Assembly (NCBI GenBank): GCA_002787635.1
Contig: PCXK01000022.1
Coordinates: 33,697 to 97,696, forward strand
DNA: 64,000 nt
From: Alphaproteobacteria bacterium CG11_big_fil_rev_8_21_14_0_20_39_49
GTDB lineage: Bacteria > Pseudomonadota > Alphaproteobacteria > Rickettsiales > UBA6187
Direction of reading: 5' to 3'
Position 1 is the first letter of the stretch; each line of letters starts with the position of its first letter. Position numbers and translations under genes: made by a program. The notes beneath the pieces were generated by a model. It ran no database searches, was not told the DNA's origin, and worked only from the letters and a program-made list of their open reading frames with translations. Below are positions 19,220-28,223 of the stretch, in pieces.

Positions 19220-19222
19220 TAA

Positions 19223-19978
19223 TTATTTCAGGTAATAAAACGCCATAACGCATGATTCAGACGTGTCATATGGCAAAAATTCAGCACTGCCGGCTAAATC
19301 CCAACTACCCCTACTTATACATTTTGTCCTGTGTGATTCAAGGTCGTCACCTCTCATTGTGAGAACATCGCCTGTACTTGGGTTGCCGTCGTCAATCTTG
19401 GTTTCAATAGCCTTAGCATCTTGAGGTGTTATTGCCGAATCCCAACCGGCTCCGTCAGTGGTCTTGGCTGAGCCTAAAATAATATTAGGCAATGCCGGTT
19501 TCTCAAAAAGAGGGTATTTGTCACTTTTATAGTTGGCAAAGCTGTAGAATGCGTCCCTGCTATATGCGGAATCAGGAGTATTAATACCGGGCAGATACAT
19601 ATCCGAACGCCCCCATTGCCCGCTATATTCGGTTGAAATAATGCCGCTTAAATATAAATGCTGCGGTAAATATATGCCTTCTAAATATTGCTTGTCATCA
19701 CTATCTGAAAAGGATTCATTGTACAAATCTCCATTACCGTCGCCATTATTTGCCTTCTTGTCTAAAATCTCAACGGCATTTGGCAGGTCACCGGGTAAAT
19801 ACTCATATTTTGTCTTAAATGCCAGCACGGAAGACTGAAGGTTTTTTACCTCGGATATTACGGATTTTATTTTTGAAGATTCCTCGGTTGCCACGGTCTG
19901 TGCAACACCGATAGTAGCCAATCCTGTTGCTACAATTGAAACAAAAACAGTCGTTAATGTGAAATTTGAACTACCCAT
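19223..19978 (-). CDS. Type IV pilin-like protein with degenerate prepilin site
   Basis: This 251-residue protein has one N-terminal hydrophobic helix followed by a globular domain. It shares several blocks with the prepilin at 35382-36161: K-x-E/K-Y-x-x-x-P-G-D, a GDG-G run, L-x-L-x-G-I-I, T-K-I-D-D-G-N-P and two late cysteines. Unlike that protein, its N-terminus reads S-N-F-T-L-T-T where prepilins have G-F-T-L-x-E, so both the Gly at -1 and Glu at +5 are missing. It may be a pilin relative no longer processed, or simply membrane-anchored. It ends 3 bases from the convergent autotransporter gene. Confidence 0.65.
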   Translation of the reverse strand: MGSSNFTLTTVFVSIVATGLATIGVAQTVATEESSKIKSVISEVKNLQSSVLAFKTKYEYLPGDLPNAVEILDKKANNGDGNGDLYNESFSDSDDKQYLEGIYLPQHLYLSGIISTEYSGQWGRSDMYLPGINTPDSAYSRDAFYSFANYKSDKYPLFEKPALPNIILGSAKTTDGAGWDSAITPQDAKAIETKIDDGNPSTGDVLTMRGDDLESHRTKCISRGSWDLAGSAEFLPYDTSESCVMAFYYLK

Positions 19979-20036
19979 ATTATGTCCTCAATAATATAAT
20001 AAACTTACACCATTGTAACACATTGCTAACATTTAG

Positions 20037-20690
20037 TCACTGTAATATTTTTCCTCTTAGCATCTCACGTTTTTTGCCGAAGCCACGTTGTTTTATTACA
20101 GCGAAGTTATTTTCCTGTAGACCTCTCCTGACAACTCCGGCACTTGTAAAAGTTGCGAACGTACCGCTTGGCTTTGTGTGAGCGGACATTGTTTTGTACA
20201 ATTGTTCACACCACATATCGGGGTTTTTTGACGGTGCAAAGCCGTCTAAGAACCATGCATCGGCACTTATGTTAATCTTCGGGAGTGCCGTCTTTATATC
20301 CTCAAACAATATTCTGATATTGCAATTCTCCAACCTTATGTTATCACAAGGGTATTGATTGAGAAACTCTTCTAATTGTTCGGTAAACTCAGGGTATGCT
20401 GAAATTGCTCTTGCGATATCTTCGCTGCTTAAAGGGTATTTTTCTATTGATATGTAATTTAACATGCGGCCGGGGCATAGTGACTTCCAAAGCTCGTATG
20501 TACAGAAAAAATTAAGCCCCGTGCCAAAACCTGTTTCGATAATGGTGAAATCGCCCGAATTGTCTTGCCAGCGATTCTTTAGGTCGTTACCTTCGATAAA
20601 AACATAATATGTTTCTTCCTTGCCGTCTTCCGTTGAAAAATATATATCATCAAATTTTTCAGATACGGGGTGACCGTCTTTCCATTTCAT
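20037..20690 (-). CDS. mnmD: tRNA mnm5s2U34 methyltransferase MnmD
   Basis: MnmD makes the last methyl transfer in forming 5-methylaminomethyl-2-thiouridine at the wobble base of tRNA. In E. coli this domain is fused to an oxidase as MnmC. The 217-residue stand-alone form shows the SAM-binding E-T-G-F-G-T-G-L-N-F motif, WFLDGFAPSKNPDMW, the family's catalytic-region motif, and GFGKKREMLRG at the end. No FAD domain is present. It starts 29 bases after the end of a small membrane protein gene on the same strand. Confidence 0.9.
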   Translation of the reverse strand: MKWKDGHPVSEKFDDIYFSTEDGKEETYYVFIEGNDLKNRWQDNSGDFTIIETGFGTGLNFFCTYELWKSLCPGRMLNYISIEKYPLSSEDIARAISAYPEFTEQLEEFLNQYPCDNIRLENCNIRILFEDIKTALPKINISADAWFLDGFAPSKNPDMWCEQLYKTMSAHTKPSGTFATFTSAGVVRRGLQENNFAVIKQRGFGKKREMLRGKILQ

Positions 20691-20719
20691 AAAATTGTAA
20701 AGTTAATGTTATCTCGTTA

Positions 20720-21082
20720 TTAATCTCCAAGAACTTCCATAATCTTAGCACCATATTTCTCGTCCTGAAGTTCGCTACATTCTTTTTTTGATATGCCGTT
20801 TTTGCCGATAATTAAATCAATTATTTCATACGGGAACATAGATAATATCATAACAGGTATTACCACTTTATAAAATATCTCGTTTACGGCTCTCTTAATT
20901 TCCATCATTGTGGAAATAGTAAAGTACAAAAATATAATAGATATTATCATTAAGACTGAATATTCCTCAAGAAATTCGGCTACAGTGCATATCTCGTGAT
21001 TTAAACTCAATTTTTTGGCGGCATATGATACGCTTGGTGTTATTAATATACTTAAAATTAATAAGCATAGCGTTTTTACCAT
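20720..21082 (-). CDS. Small membrane protein
   Basis: The 120-residue protein has a likely signal peptide (to SYAA, about residue 22) and two later hydrophobic helices (about 43-60 and 73-92). No family is recognised. Signal peptide plus two helices is the topology of VirB2-type pilins, but no sequence signature or T4SS gene is nearby. It lies four bases downstream of the ABC ATPase gene and is probably cotranscribed with it. Confidence 0.5.
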   Translation of the reverse strand: MVKTLCLLILSILITPSVSYAAKKLSLNHEICTVAEFLEEYSVLMIISIIFLYFTISTMMEIKRAVNEIFYKVVIPVMILSMFPYEIIDLIIGKNGISKKECSELQDEKYGAKIMEVLGD

Positions 21083-21086
21083 GTAC

Positions 21087-22700
21087 TTAAACCCCCGAAG
21101 CCTTTATCAGCTCTTTTGTATAATCTTTAGCAGGCTTATCAAATATATCGGATACCGTTCCCGATTCGACAATATCGCCGTCCTTCATTACAAGTATCCG
21201 ATGCGATATGGCTTTAATTACCCTCAGGTCATGGCTTATGAAAATATACGATATTGACTTTTCCTTTTGCAGTTTTCTGAGCAGGTCGATTATCTGGGAT
21301 TGAACGGACAAGTCAAGAGCTGAAGTCGGTTCGTCTAGAATAATAATCTTAGGATTCAGTACCAAAGAACGTGCAATAGCAATACGTTGACGCTGACCGC
21401 CGCTGAATTCATGCGGATAACGGTTAAGCATATTTTCTTCCAGCCCTACATCCGTCAAAGCCTGCGATATTATTGCATGACGTTCCTGTTTTGTTGTTCC
21501 GATATTATGAGCCTTTAGTCCTTCTTCAATTATCTGTGATAGCGACATGCGAGGGTTAAGGCTGGCAAAGGGATCCTGAAATACTATCTGTATTTCCTTA
21601 CGCAAAGGACGCATGGATTTGCCGTCAAAAACATCAATACGCCTTCCGTCAAAGTCTATAACACCTTTACTTGAAACCAGACGTAATATAGCCATAGCTA
21701 AAGTCGATTTTCCCGAACCGCTTTCACCGACTATACCTAAGGTTTCACCTAGCTTTAAGTCTATAGTGGCATGCTTTACAGCATCAACGAAACTTATGGG
21801 AGTGCCGAAAAAGTTCCTTTTTATAGGAAAAGATACGTTTAAGTCATCTGTTCGTAATATTGTTTTTGCGGTTGCAGGCAGTTTAACAGCCCCGCCTTTA
21901 GGTTCGGAAGATAGCAGATGCTTTGTGTATTCATGTACCGGTTTTGAGAAAATGGTCTTCGTATCGGCAGTTTCAACCAATTCACCGTCATTCATCACAC
22001 ATACACTATCAGATATTTTCCTAACTATGGTAAGGTCATGTGTAATCATCAAAATTGCCATGCCCAGTTTATTTTGCAGGTCTTTTAATAATTTTAATAT
22101 CTGTGCCTGAACTGTAACGTCTAAAGCCGTAGTCGGCTCATCTGCTATCAGCAGGTCAGGCTCGCAGGCAAGTGCCATAGCTATCATTACCCTTTGCCTT
22201 TGACCGCCGGACAGTTCATGCGGGTATATGTTAAGCCTGTTTTTCAGCGAATCAAGCTCTACCATATCCATTAATTCCCTACAGCGTTCCTTTACCTTAT
22301 CCGAAGATAAGTTCCCATGCAGGTAAAGTATTTCGGATATCTGCCTTTCAATCGTATGCAGAGGGTTCAATGATGTCATGGGTTCCTGAAATATCATAGA
22401 TATCTTGTTACCCCTTATGCCTCTCAATTTATTATCGGGTAAGCCCATAAGGTCATTGCCCTCGAATATTATACGTCCGCTTGGGTGATATGCCACAGGG
22501 TAGGGCAATAACTGCATTATCGAAAGGGCGGTAATGGACTTTCCCGAACCGCTTTGACCAACTATTGATAGCAATTGTCCTTTGTCCAGATTGAATGAAA
22601 CCCCACGAACTGCCTCGATATCCTTGCCGTTGCCCTTAAAAGAAATACTTAAGTTTTCTACCTTTAATAGAGGTTCCTTGCATTTATTAATCTTATTCAT
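21087..22700 (-). CDS. yejF: Peptide ABC transporter ATP-binding protein, YejF type
   Basis: A fused double ATPase of 537 residues that powers a dipeptide/oligopeptide importer (Yej/Opp class). Both halves are complete. Half 1 has Walker A GQSGSGKS, signature LSGGQRQRVMIA and Walker B LLIADEPTTALD. Half 2 has GESGSGKS, FSGGQRQRIAIA and IIILDEPTSALD. The permease and binding-protein genes normally found beside yejF are not in the adjacent sequence, so they are elsewhere or lost. Confidence 0.9.
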   Translation of the reverse strand: MNKINKCKEPLLKVENLSISFKGNGKDIEAVRGVSFNLDKGQLLSIVGQSGSGKSITALSIMQLLPYPVAYHPSGRIIFEGNDLMGLPDNKLRGIRGNKISMIFQEPMTSLNPLHTIERQISEILYLHGNLSSDKVKERCRELMDMVELDSLKNRLNIYPHELSGGQRQRVMIAMALACEPDLLIADEPTTALDVTVQAQILKLLKDLQNKLGMAILMITHDLTIVRKISDSVCVMNDGELVETADTKTIFSKPVHEYTKHLLSSEPKGGAVKLPATAKTILRTDDLNVSFPIKRNFFGTPISFVDAVKHATIDLKLGETLGIVGESGSGKSTLAMAILRLVSSKGVIDFDGRRIDVFDGKSMRPLRKEIQIVFQDPFASLNPRMSLSQIIEEGLKAHNIGTTKQERHAIISQALTDVGLEENMLNRYPHEFSGGQRQRIAIARSLVLNPKIIILDEPTSALDLSVQSQIIDLLRKLQKEKSISYIFISHDLRVIKAISHRILVMKDGDIVESGTVSDIFDKPAKDYTKELIKASGV

Positions 22701-22832
22701 TGATAAAAATTCATTTGATTGTTAAAATATTATAAGTAATGTTGTTAAATAGTAAAACTGAGATGACAGTCAGTCTTATATTAACATCTTATTACAGAGT
22801 GTGAATCTTTTTCATAAAATTAGTAAAATATT

Positions 22833-25067
22833 ATGCATAACATTTTTAAAAGCAAAAAAACTATCGTATTTTCAGTTGTTTTTTCAAGCCTGATAGCACT
22901 AGCAAGCTGTAGCTCGTATGAAAACGATACCAGTATGGGAAAAAGAAAAGCCGAATCAAGAGGAACCGTAACGGACAAGGTGTTATATTATCCGAGAAAG
23001 ACAAGCAATTGGTTTTCGAATTTTTGGGATAAACATGTAAAAGGTGTTCCGCCTGACTGGCAAAGATATATGGATCTGGGGCAACCCCGCAAGCCTGTAT
23101 ATAATCCGGGCGGGCAAATGTATATGAACCAGCCGGGAGAGCCTGTAATAATGCCGCAAGACAAGCATATGTATGGGGAGCCGGGACAAATTCCGAGCCA
23201 ACCGAACTATGGCGAAGTGCCTGTGCAGCAAAGACCTATGCCTGACGGTTATGCCGCACCTGAAGGTAATTACGGTGTTTATAATGAGCCGCCTTATAAC
23301 CAGCCGGCATATGTTCCGCCGCCTTCAATGGCTCCCGTTGAGCAGCCGCAATACACGCCTTTGATGCCTTCTCCCGTAGGTTCGGCATCGCAGGGTGATG
23401 AGATGGGGCAGTCATTACCGTGGCAGCAGCCTGATACTTCATACCAAAGTGAGCCTATACCTCTTTCCCCGCAATCAGGAGGCGGTGAGAAAGAGCAGTA
23501 TTATGAAGGTGATGTAGATATAAGGCAGAACGGTTTTGTGCCGGCTCCACTGGCTCCGTGGGAAAGAGACCCTAATTATACGGGTGCGGGAGCTTCCGGT
23601 TCACAGGAATATAAACCTGTATATCAGGGGGATTCATATGAACCGTCTAGCATGCAGTCACCTTATGATGAAGATCTTTCAAATGTAGGCGGCACTGTAG
23701 ACCCTTATGAGCCGGGAGGATTTGAAAAAGGGTTTAACCCTCCTTCCTATGACGAACTTGAAAAAATGGGCGGTGATCCGTTTGCCCCTATGCAGCATAA
23801 ATATATAAGGGTGTTTGAACCTGTTGCGGCAGAATATTATTACGATGAAAACGGTAACGTAGTTTCTAAGGAACAACAATCGGGGTTCGTACCTGTACCT
23901 GTTGTTAAAAAAAAAAGCCCTAGACGTTCGGTGAGTAAAAACATGTTCCCTATTGAGGAGTACGCTCCCAAAAGCAGTGTTGGTGTGAATAATTATTTCA
24001 GTTCACCTCAGCAGCAAGGGTTTGTATCTTCTGCAAATAAAGAAAAAGTTAACTCAAGAATTGATGAGTTGATAATCAAACTTGGGGAAGAAACCGCTTT
24101 AGTTACCCTAGATGCAGAAAATAACGGAGCAAAAATAGAAAAAGAACAAAAAACCGATGAAAACGCTGTAAATGCCGATGCGGTTAAAACCGTTAAAGTG
24201 CCGGGTACTCCTCAAGAGTTGTCAGAAGAGGAAAAACCTTTTGTGATACCGAAAGTAAAAGAGTCTGAACTTGCCGAAATAACGCCGTCAAAGAAAGACC
24301 TGTACGACCCTAAGCCTGTTGAACTGGTAATGCCGGGGCAGACTCCGGTTGTTCCGCTAGAAGATGAGAAGGTTGCGGAAAAAGAAGTTGTACAACAGGC
24401 AGTAGAAAAAGAAGTTGTAGAAAAAGCGGCGGAAAATGATATTAAAAAAGAAGCTGCGGTTAATGAAAGGAGGCTTTTTAGAGAAGTTCCGTCCGGCAAC
24501 TTGCCTTGGCTGGCAGAGTCCGAAAAAACGGAAGTAAAACAGGTTGTTGAATCACCAAGTAATATTGATGAGGAATTTGAGAAAATAAAGCTGGGGCTTT
24601 TACCTATAGCTCATGAAAAAGTGCAGGTAAAGCCTATAAATACCGCTGAAATAGCATTTCCTGTAAATAATCCGGTAGAAGATGAGTTTTCTCCGATAGA
24701 CCTTGCACCTCCTGTGCAGAAGGTAGGATCGGTAAGGGTGGAAAAACCTCTGCTTGATGTGCCTGAGATTAGCGAAGTTACGGAGGCACAGCCACAGTTC
24801 TTCGAGGAAAACCTTGCACAAAAACAATATTATATCCAAGAAAACGTGCCTCAACAGGCGGAGCAGGATAATACCGTAACTCAAAACGCTCCGTTTTATG
24901 AGGAGCAGCAACAAATTGTTGTTGTTACTCCCGCAAAAAACGAGTATGTTGCACCCCCTATAGTTAATATCAGGAAACAATTCGAAGAATATCGAAAAGA
25001 AAACCGGTCTTCATCTTATAGTATATTGCGTGGTTCAAGATATTCTGATAGAAGGAACGCAGACTAG
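22833..25067 (+). CDS. Pro/Gln/Glu-rich lipoprotein of unknown function
   Basis: The 744-residue protein has a lipoprotein signal with box L-A-S-C (C26). A short region, SNWFSNFWDKHVKGVPPDW, precedes a long low-complexity middle rich in P, Q, Y, G and E. Charged repeats such as EKEVVQQAVEKEVVEKAAE lie near residues 510-550. The C-terminus is basic. It should be a disordered envelope protein, perhaps spanning the periplasm. No enzymatic domain is seen and no family is recognised. Confidence 0.7.
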   Translation: MHNIFKSKKTIVFSVVFSSLIALASCSSYENDTSMGKRKAESRGTVTDKVLYYPRKTSNWFSNFWDKHVKGVPPDWQRYMDLGQPRKPVYNPGGQMYMNQPGEPVIMPQDKHMYGEPGQIPSQPNYGEVPVQQRPMPDGYAAPEGNYGVYNEPPYNQPAYVPPPSMAPVEQPQYTPLMPSPVGSASQGDEMGQSLPWQQPDTSYQSEPIPLSPQSGGGEKEQYYEGDVDIRQNGFVPAPLAPWERDPNYTGAGASGSQEYKPVYQGDSYEPSSMQSPYDEDLSNVGGTVDPYEPGGFEKGFNPPSYDELEKMGGDPFAPMQHKYIRVFEPVAAEYYYDENGNVVSKEQQSGFVPVPVVKKKSPRRSVSKNMFPIEEYAPKSSVGVNNYFSSPQQQGFVSSANKEKVNSRIDELIIKLGEETALVTLDAENNGAKIEKEQKTDENAVNADAVKTVKVPGTPQELSEEEKPFVIPKVKESELAEITPSKKDLYDPKPVELVMPGQTPVVPLEDEKVAEKEVVQQAVEKEVVEKAAENDIKKEAAVNERRLFREVPSGNLPWLAESEKTEVKQVVESPSNIDEEFEKIKLGLLPIAHEKVQVKPINTAEIAFPVNNPVEDEFSPIDLAPPVQKVGSVRVEKPLLDVPEISEVTEAQPQFFEENLAQKQYYIQENVPQQAEQDNTVTQNAPFYEEQQQIVVVTPAKNEYVAPPIVNIRKQFEEYRKENRSSSYSILRGSRYSDRRNAD

Positions 25068-25101
25068 TTTCCTATATATTTTTATTTTTGGATATTTTTA
25101 A

Positions 25102-26334
25102 ATGAGTGATGAATTTTACCGCATATCACGCTTGCCTCCTTATGTGTTTGCAGAAGTAAATAAAATTAAAGCTGCCGCAAGGGCTCAAGGTAAGGACGTG
25201 ATAGATCTGGGTATGGGAAATCCCGATACACCGACACCAAAACATATTACCGATAAGCTTATTGAAACCGTCAATAACCCCAGAGCACACGGATATTCCA
25301 TGTCACGGGGGATACCGGGACTAAGGAAGGCTCTGGCAGGGTATTATAAAAAAAGGTTCGGGGTGAAGCTAAGCCCTGAAACGGAAGTTGTGGTAACGCT
25401 GGGTTCAAAAGAAGGGCTGGCAAGTCTTGCAACGGCTATTACAAAGCCCGGTGATGTAATCATGGTTCCTAATCCCAGCTATCCTATACACACATACGGA
25501 TTTATAATAGCAGGTGCAAGCGTATGGTCTTTGCCGAACTTTGTTAATGAAGAAGGGCTTATCGACCAGATAAAAGATGCCGTTCAGCATTGTTCGCCAA
25601 AACCGGTTGCTTTGGTTCTTAACTTTCCGGGTAACCCGACATCGGAAGTGGTTAGCCTTGATTTTTATAAAGAGGTGGTAGACTATTGCAAAGAGCAGGG
25701 AATATACATAATTTCAGATTTGGCTTATGCCGAGATATATTTCGATGAGGACAACCCTCCGCCATCAATATTGCAGATAGAGGGTGCAAAAGATATTGCT
25801 ATCGAGTTTACATCTGTAAGTAAAACATACTCTATGGCAGGGTGGAGAGTAGGGTTTGCAGCAGGTAATAAAAAACTTATCAGCGCCCTTACACATATAA
25901 AATCATATGTTGATTACGGATCATTTACGCCGATACAGGTGGCAGCCGCTATCGCACTTAACGGTCCTCAGGACTGCGTAGCGGAACTGCGACAGCTATA
26001 TAAAGAAAGACGTGACGAACTGGTTAAAGGACTTAAAGCCGCAGGGTGGGAAGTTCCCGTACCGACTGCCTCCATGTTTATATGGGCTCCTATACCTGAA
26101 AAATTCAAAGAGATGGGTTCTTTAGAATTTTCAAAACAACTATTGCAACATGCCGATGTTGCCGTAGCACCGGGGATTGGCTTCGGTAAATATGGTGAAG
26201 GACATGTAAGGATAGCATTGGTAGAGAATAAACAAAGGATACGTCAGGCATGCAAGAATATAAAGAAGTTCCTGCAATCTCATAAGCCTAAAACTAAAGT
26301 TGCTAAAGCTAAAAAAAACGAAACCATTAGTTGA
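25102..26334 (+). CDS. alaC: PLP-dependent aminotransferase, AlaC-like
   Basis: A class I/II aminotransferase of 410 residues. The N-terminal FYRISRLPPYVFAEVNKIK and DVIDLGMGNPDTPTP match the AlaC group (glutamate-pyruvate transaminase), which automated annotation often names LL-diaminopimelate aminotransferase. The PLP lysine is in FTSVSKTYSMAGWRVGF. The substrate could be alanine or a related amino acid. It is followed by a receiver-domain gene on the same strand. Confidence 0.85.
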   Translation: MSDEFYRISRLPPYVFAEVNKIKAAARAQGKDVIDLGMGNPDTPTPKHITDKLIETVNNPRAHGYSMSRGIPGLRKALAGYYKKRFGVKLSPETEVVVTLGSKEGLASLATAITKPGDVIMVPNPSYPIHTYGFIIAGASVWSLPNFVNEEGLIDQIKDAVQHCSPKPVALVLNFPGNPTSEVVSLDFYKEVVDYCKEQGIYIISDLAYAEIYFDEDNPPPSILQIEGAKDIAIEFTSVSKTYSMAGWRVGFAAGNKKLISALTHIKSYVDYGSFTPIQVAAAIALNGPQDCVAELRQLYKERRDELVKGLKAAGWEVPVPTASMFIWAPIPEKFKEMGSLEFSKQLLQHADVAVAPGIGFGKYGEGHVRIALVENKQRIRQACKNIKKFLQSHKPKTKVAKAKKNETIS

Positions 26335-26395
26335 TTTAAAATTATTTTTTAATTATCTTACAAATATAAACATAATTTGTGTAAGGTATATAAAG

Positions 26396-26761
26396 ATGAA
26401 AGCCCTTGTAGTCGATGATTCAAAAACAATGTGCGAAATGGTAAGCCTTACCCTGAAAGAAAAAGGGTTTGAAACGGTTGTCGCTTATGATGGTGAACAG
26501 GCGGTTGAAGCTGTGGGAAAAGATAAGTTCGACCTTGTAGTGACCGATATCAATATGCCTAACATGGACGGTATCGAGCTTATAAGGTATTTACGCAATG
26601 AGGGCGGCTGCAAAGATATACCTATATTGGTATTGACAACCGAAGCAGGCGAAAATGCCAAGCAAAAAGGCAGGGAAGCCGGAGCATCCGGCTGGATAAC
26701 CAAGCCGTTCAAACCAATGGTACTTAACGCTGCCGTTAGTAAAGTATGTAAACTGGCGTAA
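26396..26761 (+). CDS. CheY-like single-domain response regulator
   Basis: The 121-residue protein is one receiver domain: acidic pair VVDDSK near the start, phospho-acceptor Asp in VVTDINMPNMDG, Thr/Ser switch LVLTTEAG and Lys in ITKPFKP. ATG at 26396 is taken because the frame upstream runs back into alaC and is not receiver sequence. The form K-A-L-V-V-D-D-S-K-T-M is that of CheY/CpdR-like proteins. No chemotaxis gene is in the window; one of the orphan kinases could be its partner. Confidence 0.88.
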   Translation: MKALVVDDSKTMCEMVSLTLKEKGFETVVAYDGEQAVEAVGKDKFDLVVTDINMPNMDGIELIRYLRNEGGCKDIPILVLTTEAGENAKQKGREAGASGWITKPFKPMVLNAAVSKVCKLA

Positions 26762-26769
26762 GCATTTGC

Positions 26770-27213
26770 CTAGAAATTTCTTACTATATCAGAAGAACTG
26801 CTGGTTCTGCGTAAGTGTCTTCTTACGTGTTCGCCGGTATTTGCTCTATCTAAATCAACTGAAGAAAAAGGTTCGGGTTTCTCATCTGTTTTGAAACGGT
26901 CGGTAAGCTGACCGATAATTTCATTGCGTAAGACGGTATCAGATGCACCTCCTAAATCCTTTAAACGTCCCATTGATGTATCACGAAACATTCCTACAAT
27001 GAACCTTAACGGGTCTTCATTAGATAAGGGCGTATTGTTGTTAAGCTTTTGGGATAGCTCCCGAGTGTCTGTATTGTCACTCAAATATTCGATTGTTTCT
27101 GAAATCACTTCTTTTTGATACTGGTTTGCACTATCGGAATTTGGCATTTTTTCTTTATTAAATTGTTTAATCATTTTTATGATTATTTTATACAACAGAA
27201 AGACATTTATCAC
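26770..27213 (-). CDS. Hypothetical protein
   Basis: A hydrophilic protein of up to 147 residues, not recognised. Translation could start at 27213, 27174 or 27147; the last removes the odd hydrophobic leader and gives a start M-P-N-S-D-S. The C-terminus is Arg/Ser-rich (HVRRHLRRTSSSSD). It ends 8 bases from the convergent receiver gene. Confidence 0.45.
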   Translation of the reverse strand: MINVFLLYKIIIKMIKQFNKEKMPNSDSANQYQKEVISETIEYLSDNTDTRELSQKLNNNTPLSNEDPLRFIVGMFRDTSMGRLKDLGGASDTVLRNEIIGQLTDRFKTDEKPEPFSSVDLDRANTGEHVRRHLRRTSSSSDIVRNF

Positions 27214-27335
27214 AAGCCAAAGATTAATTTATTAATAATTAGGTGTCGGTACTATATATTTTTACTTAAATTCCTTGCGTAACTATTTGCCTAAAGTATA
27301 TAACTTCACAAGAGAATATTTAAAAAAGATTGCAT

Positions 27336-28223
27336 ATGTTATTATCTAAAAAATTAGATCAAATAAAAGATTCTATATCTAATCCGCCGCCAAAGGTTTC
27401 TTTCGAGTTCTTTCCGCCGCGTACCGATAGCGGTGTTGAGAAATTAAAAGAAAATATATCATTGCTGGAAAAATTATCGCCGGCATATTGTTCGGTCACC
27501 TATGGTGCGGGAGGTTCTACGCAGGAAAAAACATATGAGATAGTTAAGTATATTAAGGAAAATACAACCATAAAACCTGCCGCCCACCTAACATGCGTAA
27601 ACGCCATTCGTGATGAGATAAATAATGTAGCGAAAAGTTATCTTGATATAGGTGTAAATAAGATAGTGGCATTAAGGGGTGATGTTCCCGGTGGAACCGG
27701 AATGTATGAACCGAGCGTTGCAGGCTACGCATATGCCGATAGCCTTGTTAAAGGATTGTTGGAGTTAGGGGACTTTGACATTTCTGTTGCAGCATATCCC
27801 GAAGTACACCCACAGGCTACCGATGCCGCTTTTGACCTTAAGCATCTTAAAAGGAAAATAGACGCAGGAGCTAAGAGAGCCATTACGCAATATTGTTTTG
27901 ATACCGATAAGGTATTAAGATTTATAGATAAGGCTAGGGCGATAGGGATAGATGCCCCGATAGTACCGGGAGTTGTGTTGATGAACGGATTTGAGCAGCT
28001 AATATCGTTCAGTAAAAGATGCGGTGCAAATATACCTGAATGGATGTTCGATATATTCAGCGGTGCCGACCAAAATCCTGAAATTTGCGATATGGCATCG
28101 GTTGCAGTAGCAGCAGAGCAATGCAGGCTGTTAATGCAGGAAGGAATAAACGAATTCCATTTTTATACCCTGAACAGGGCAAATCCTACTATAGCAGTGT
28201 GCAGATTGCTAGGGGTTAAGTGA
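27336..28223 (+). CDS. metF: Methylenetetrahydrofolate reductase
   Basis: MetF reduces 5,10-methylene-THF to 5-methyl-THF for methionine synthesis, using FAD. The 295-residue protein has the usual bacterial length, with VSFEFFPPRT, SVTYGAGGSTQEKT, AAHLTCV, VALRGDVP and an FAD/folate-binding QYCFD segment. Start is ATG at 27336. Its TGA overlaps the GTG of the next gene (GTGA), so the two are translationally coupled. Confidence 0.95.
   Translation: MLLSKKLDQIKDSISNPPPKVSFEFFPPRTDSGVEKLKENISLLEKLSPAYCSVTYGAGGSTQEKTYEIVKYIKENTTIKPAAHLTCVNAIRDEINNVAKSYLDIGVNKIVALRGDVPGGTGMYEPSVAGYAYADSLVKGLLELGDFDISVAAYPEVHPQATDAAFDLKHLKRKIDAGAKRAITQYCFDTDKVLRFIDKARAIGIDAPIVPGVVLMNGFEQLISFSKRCGANIPEWMFDIFSGADQNPEICDMASVAVAAEQCRLLMQEGINEFHFYTLNRANPTIAVCRLLGVK

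Noticed and set aside
20720..21082. VirB2-type pilin reading of the small membrane protein
   Set aside because: Topology fits but there is no sequence signature and no type IV secretion gene nearby.
27214..27335. SAM riboswitch upstream of metF
   Set aside because: The leader is short and AT-rich with no matching stems.
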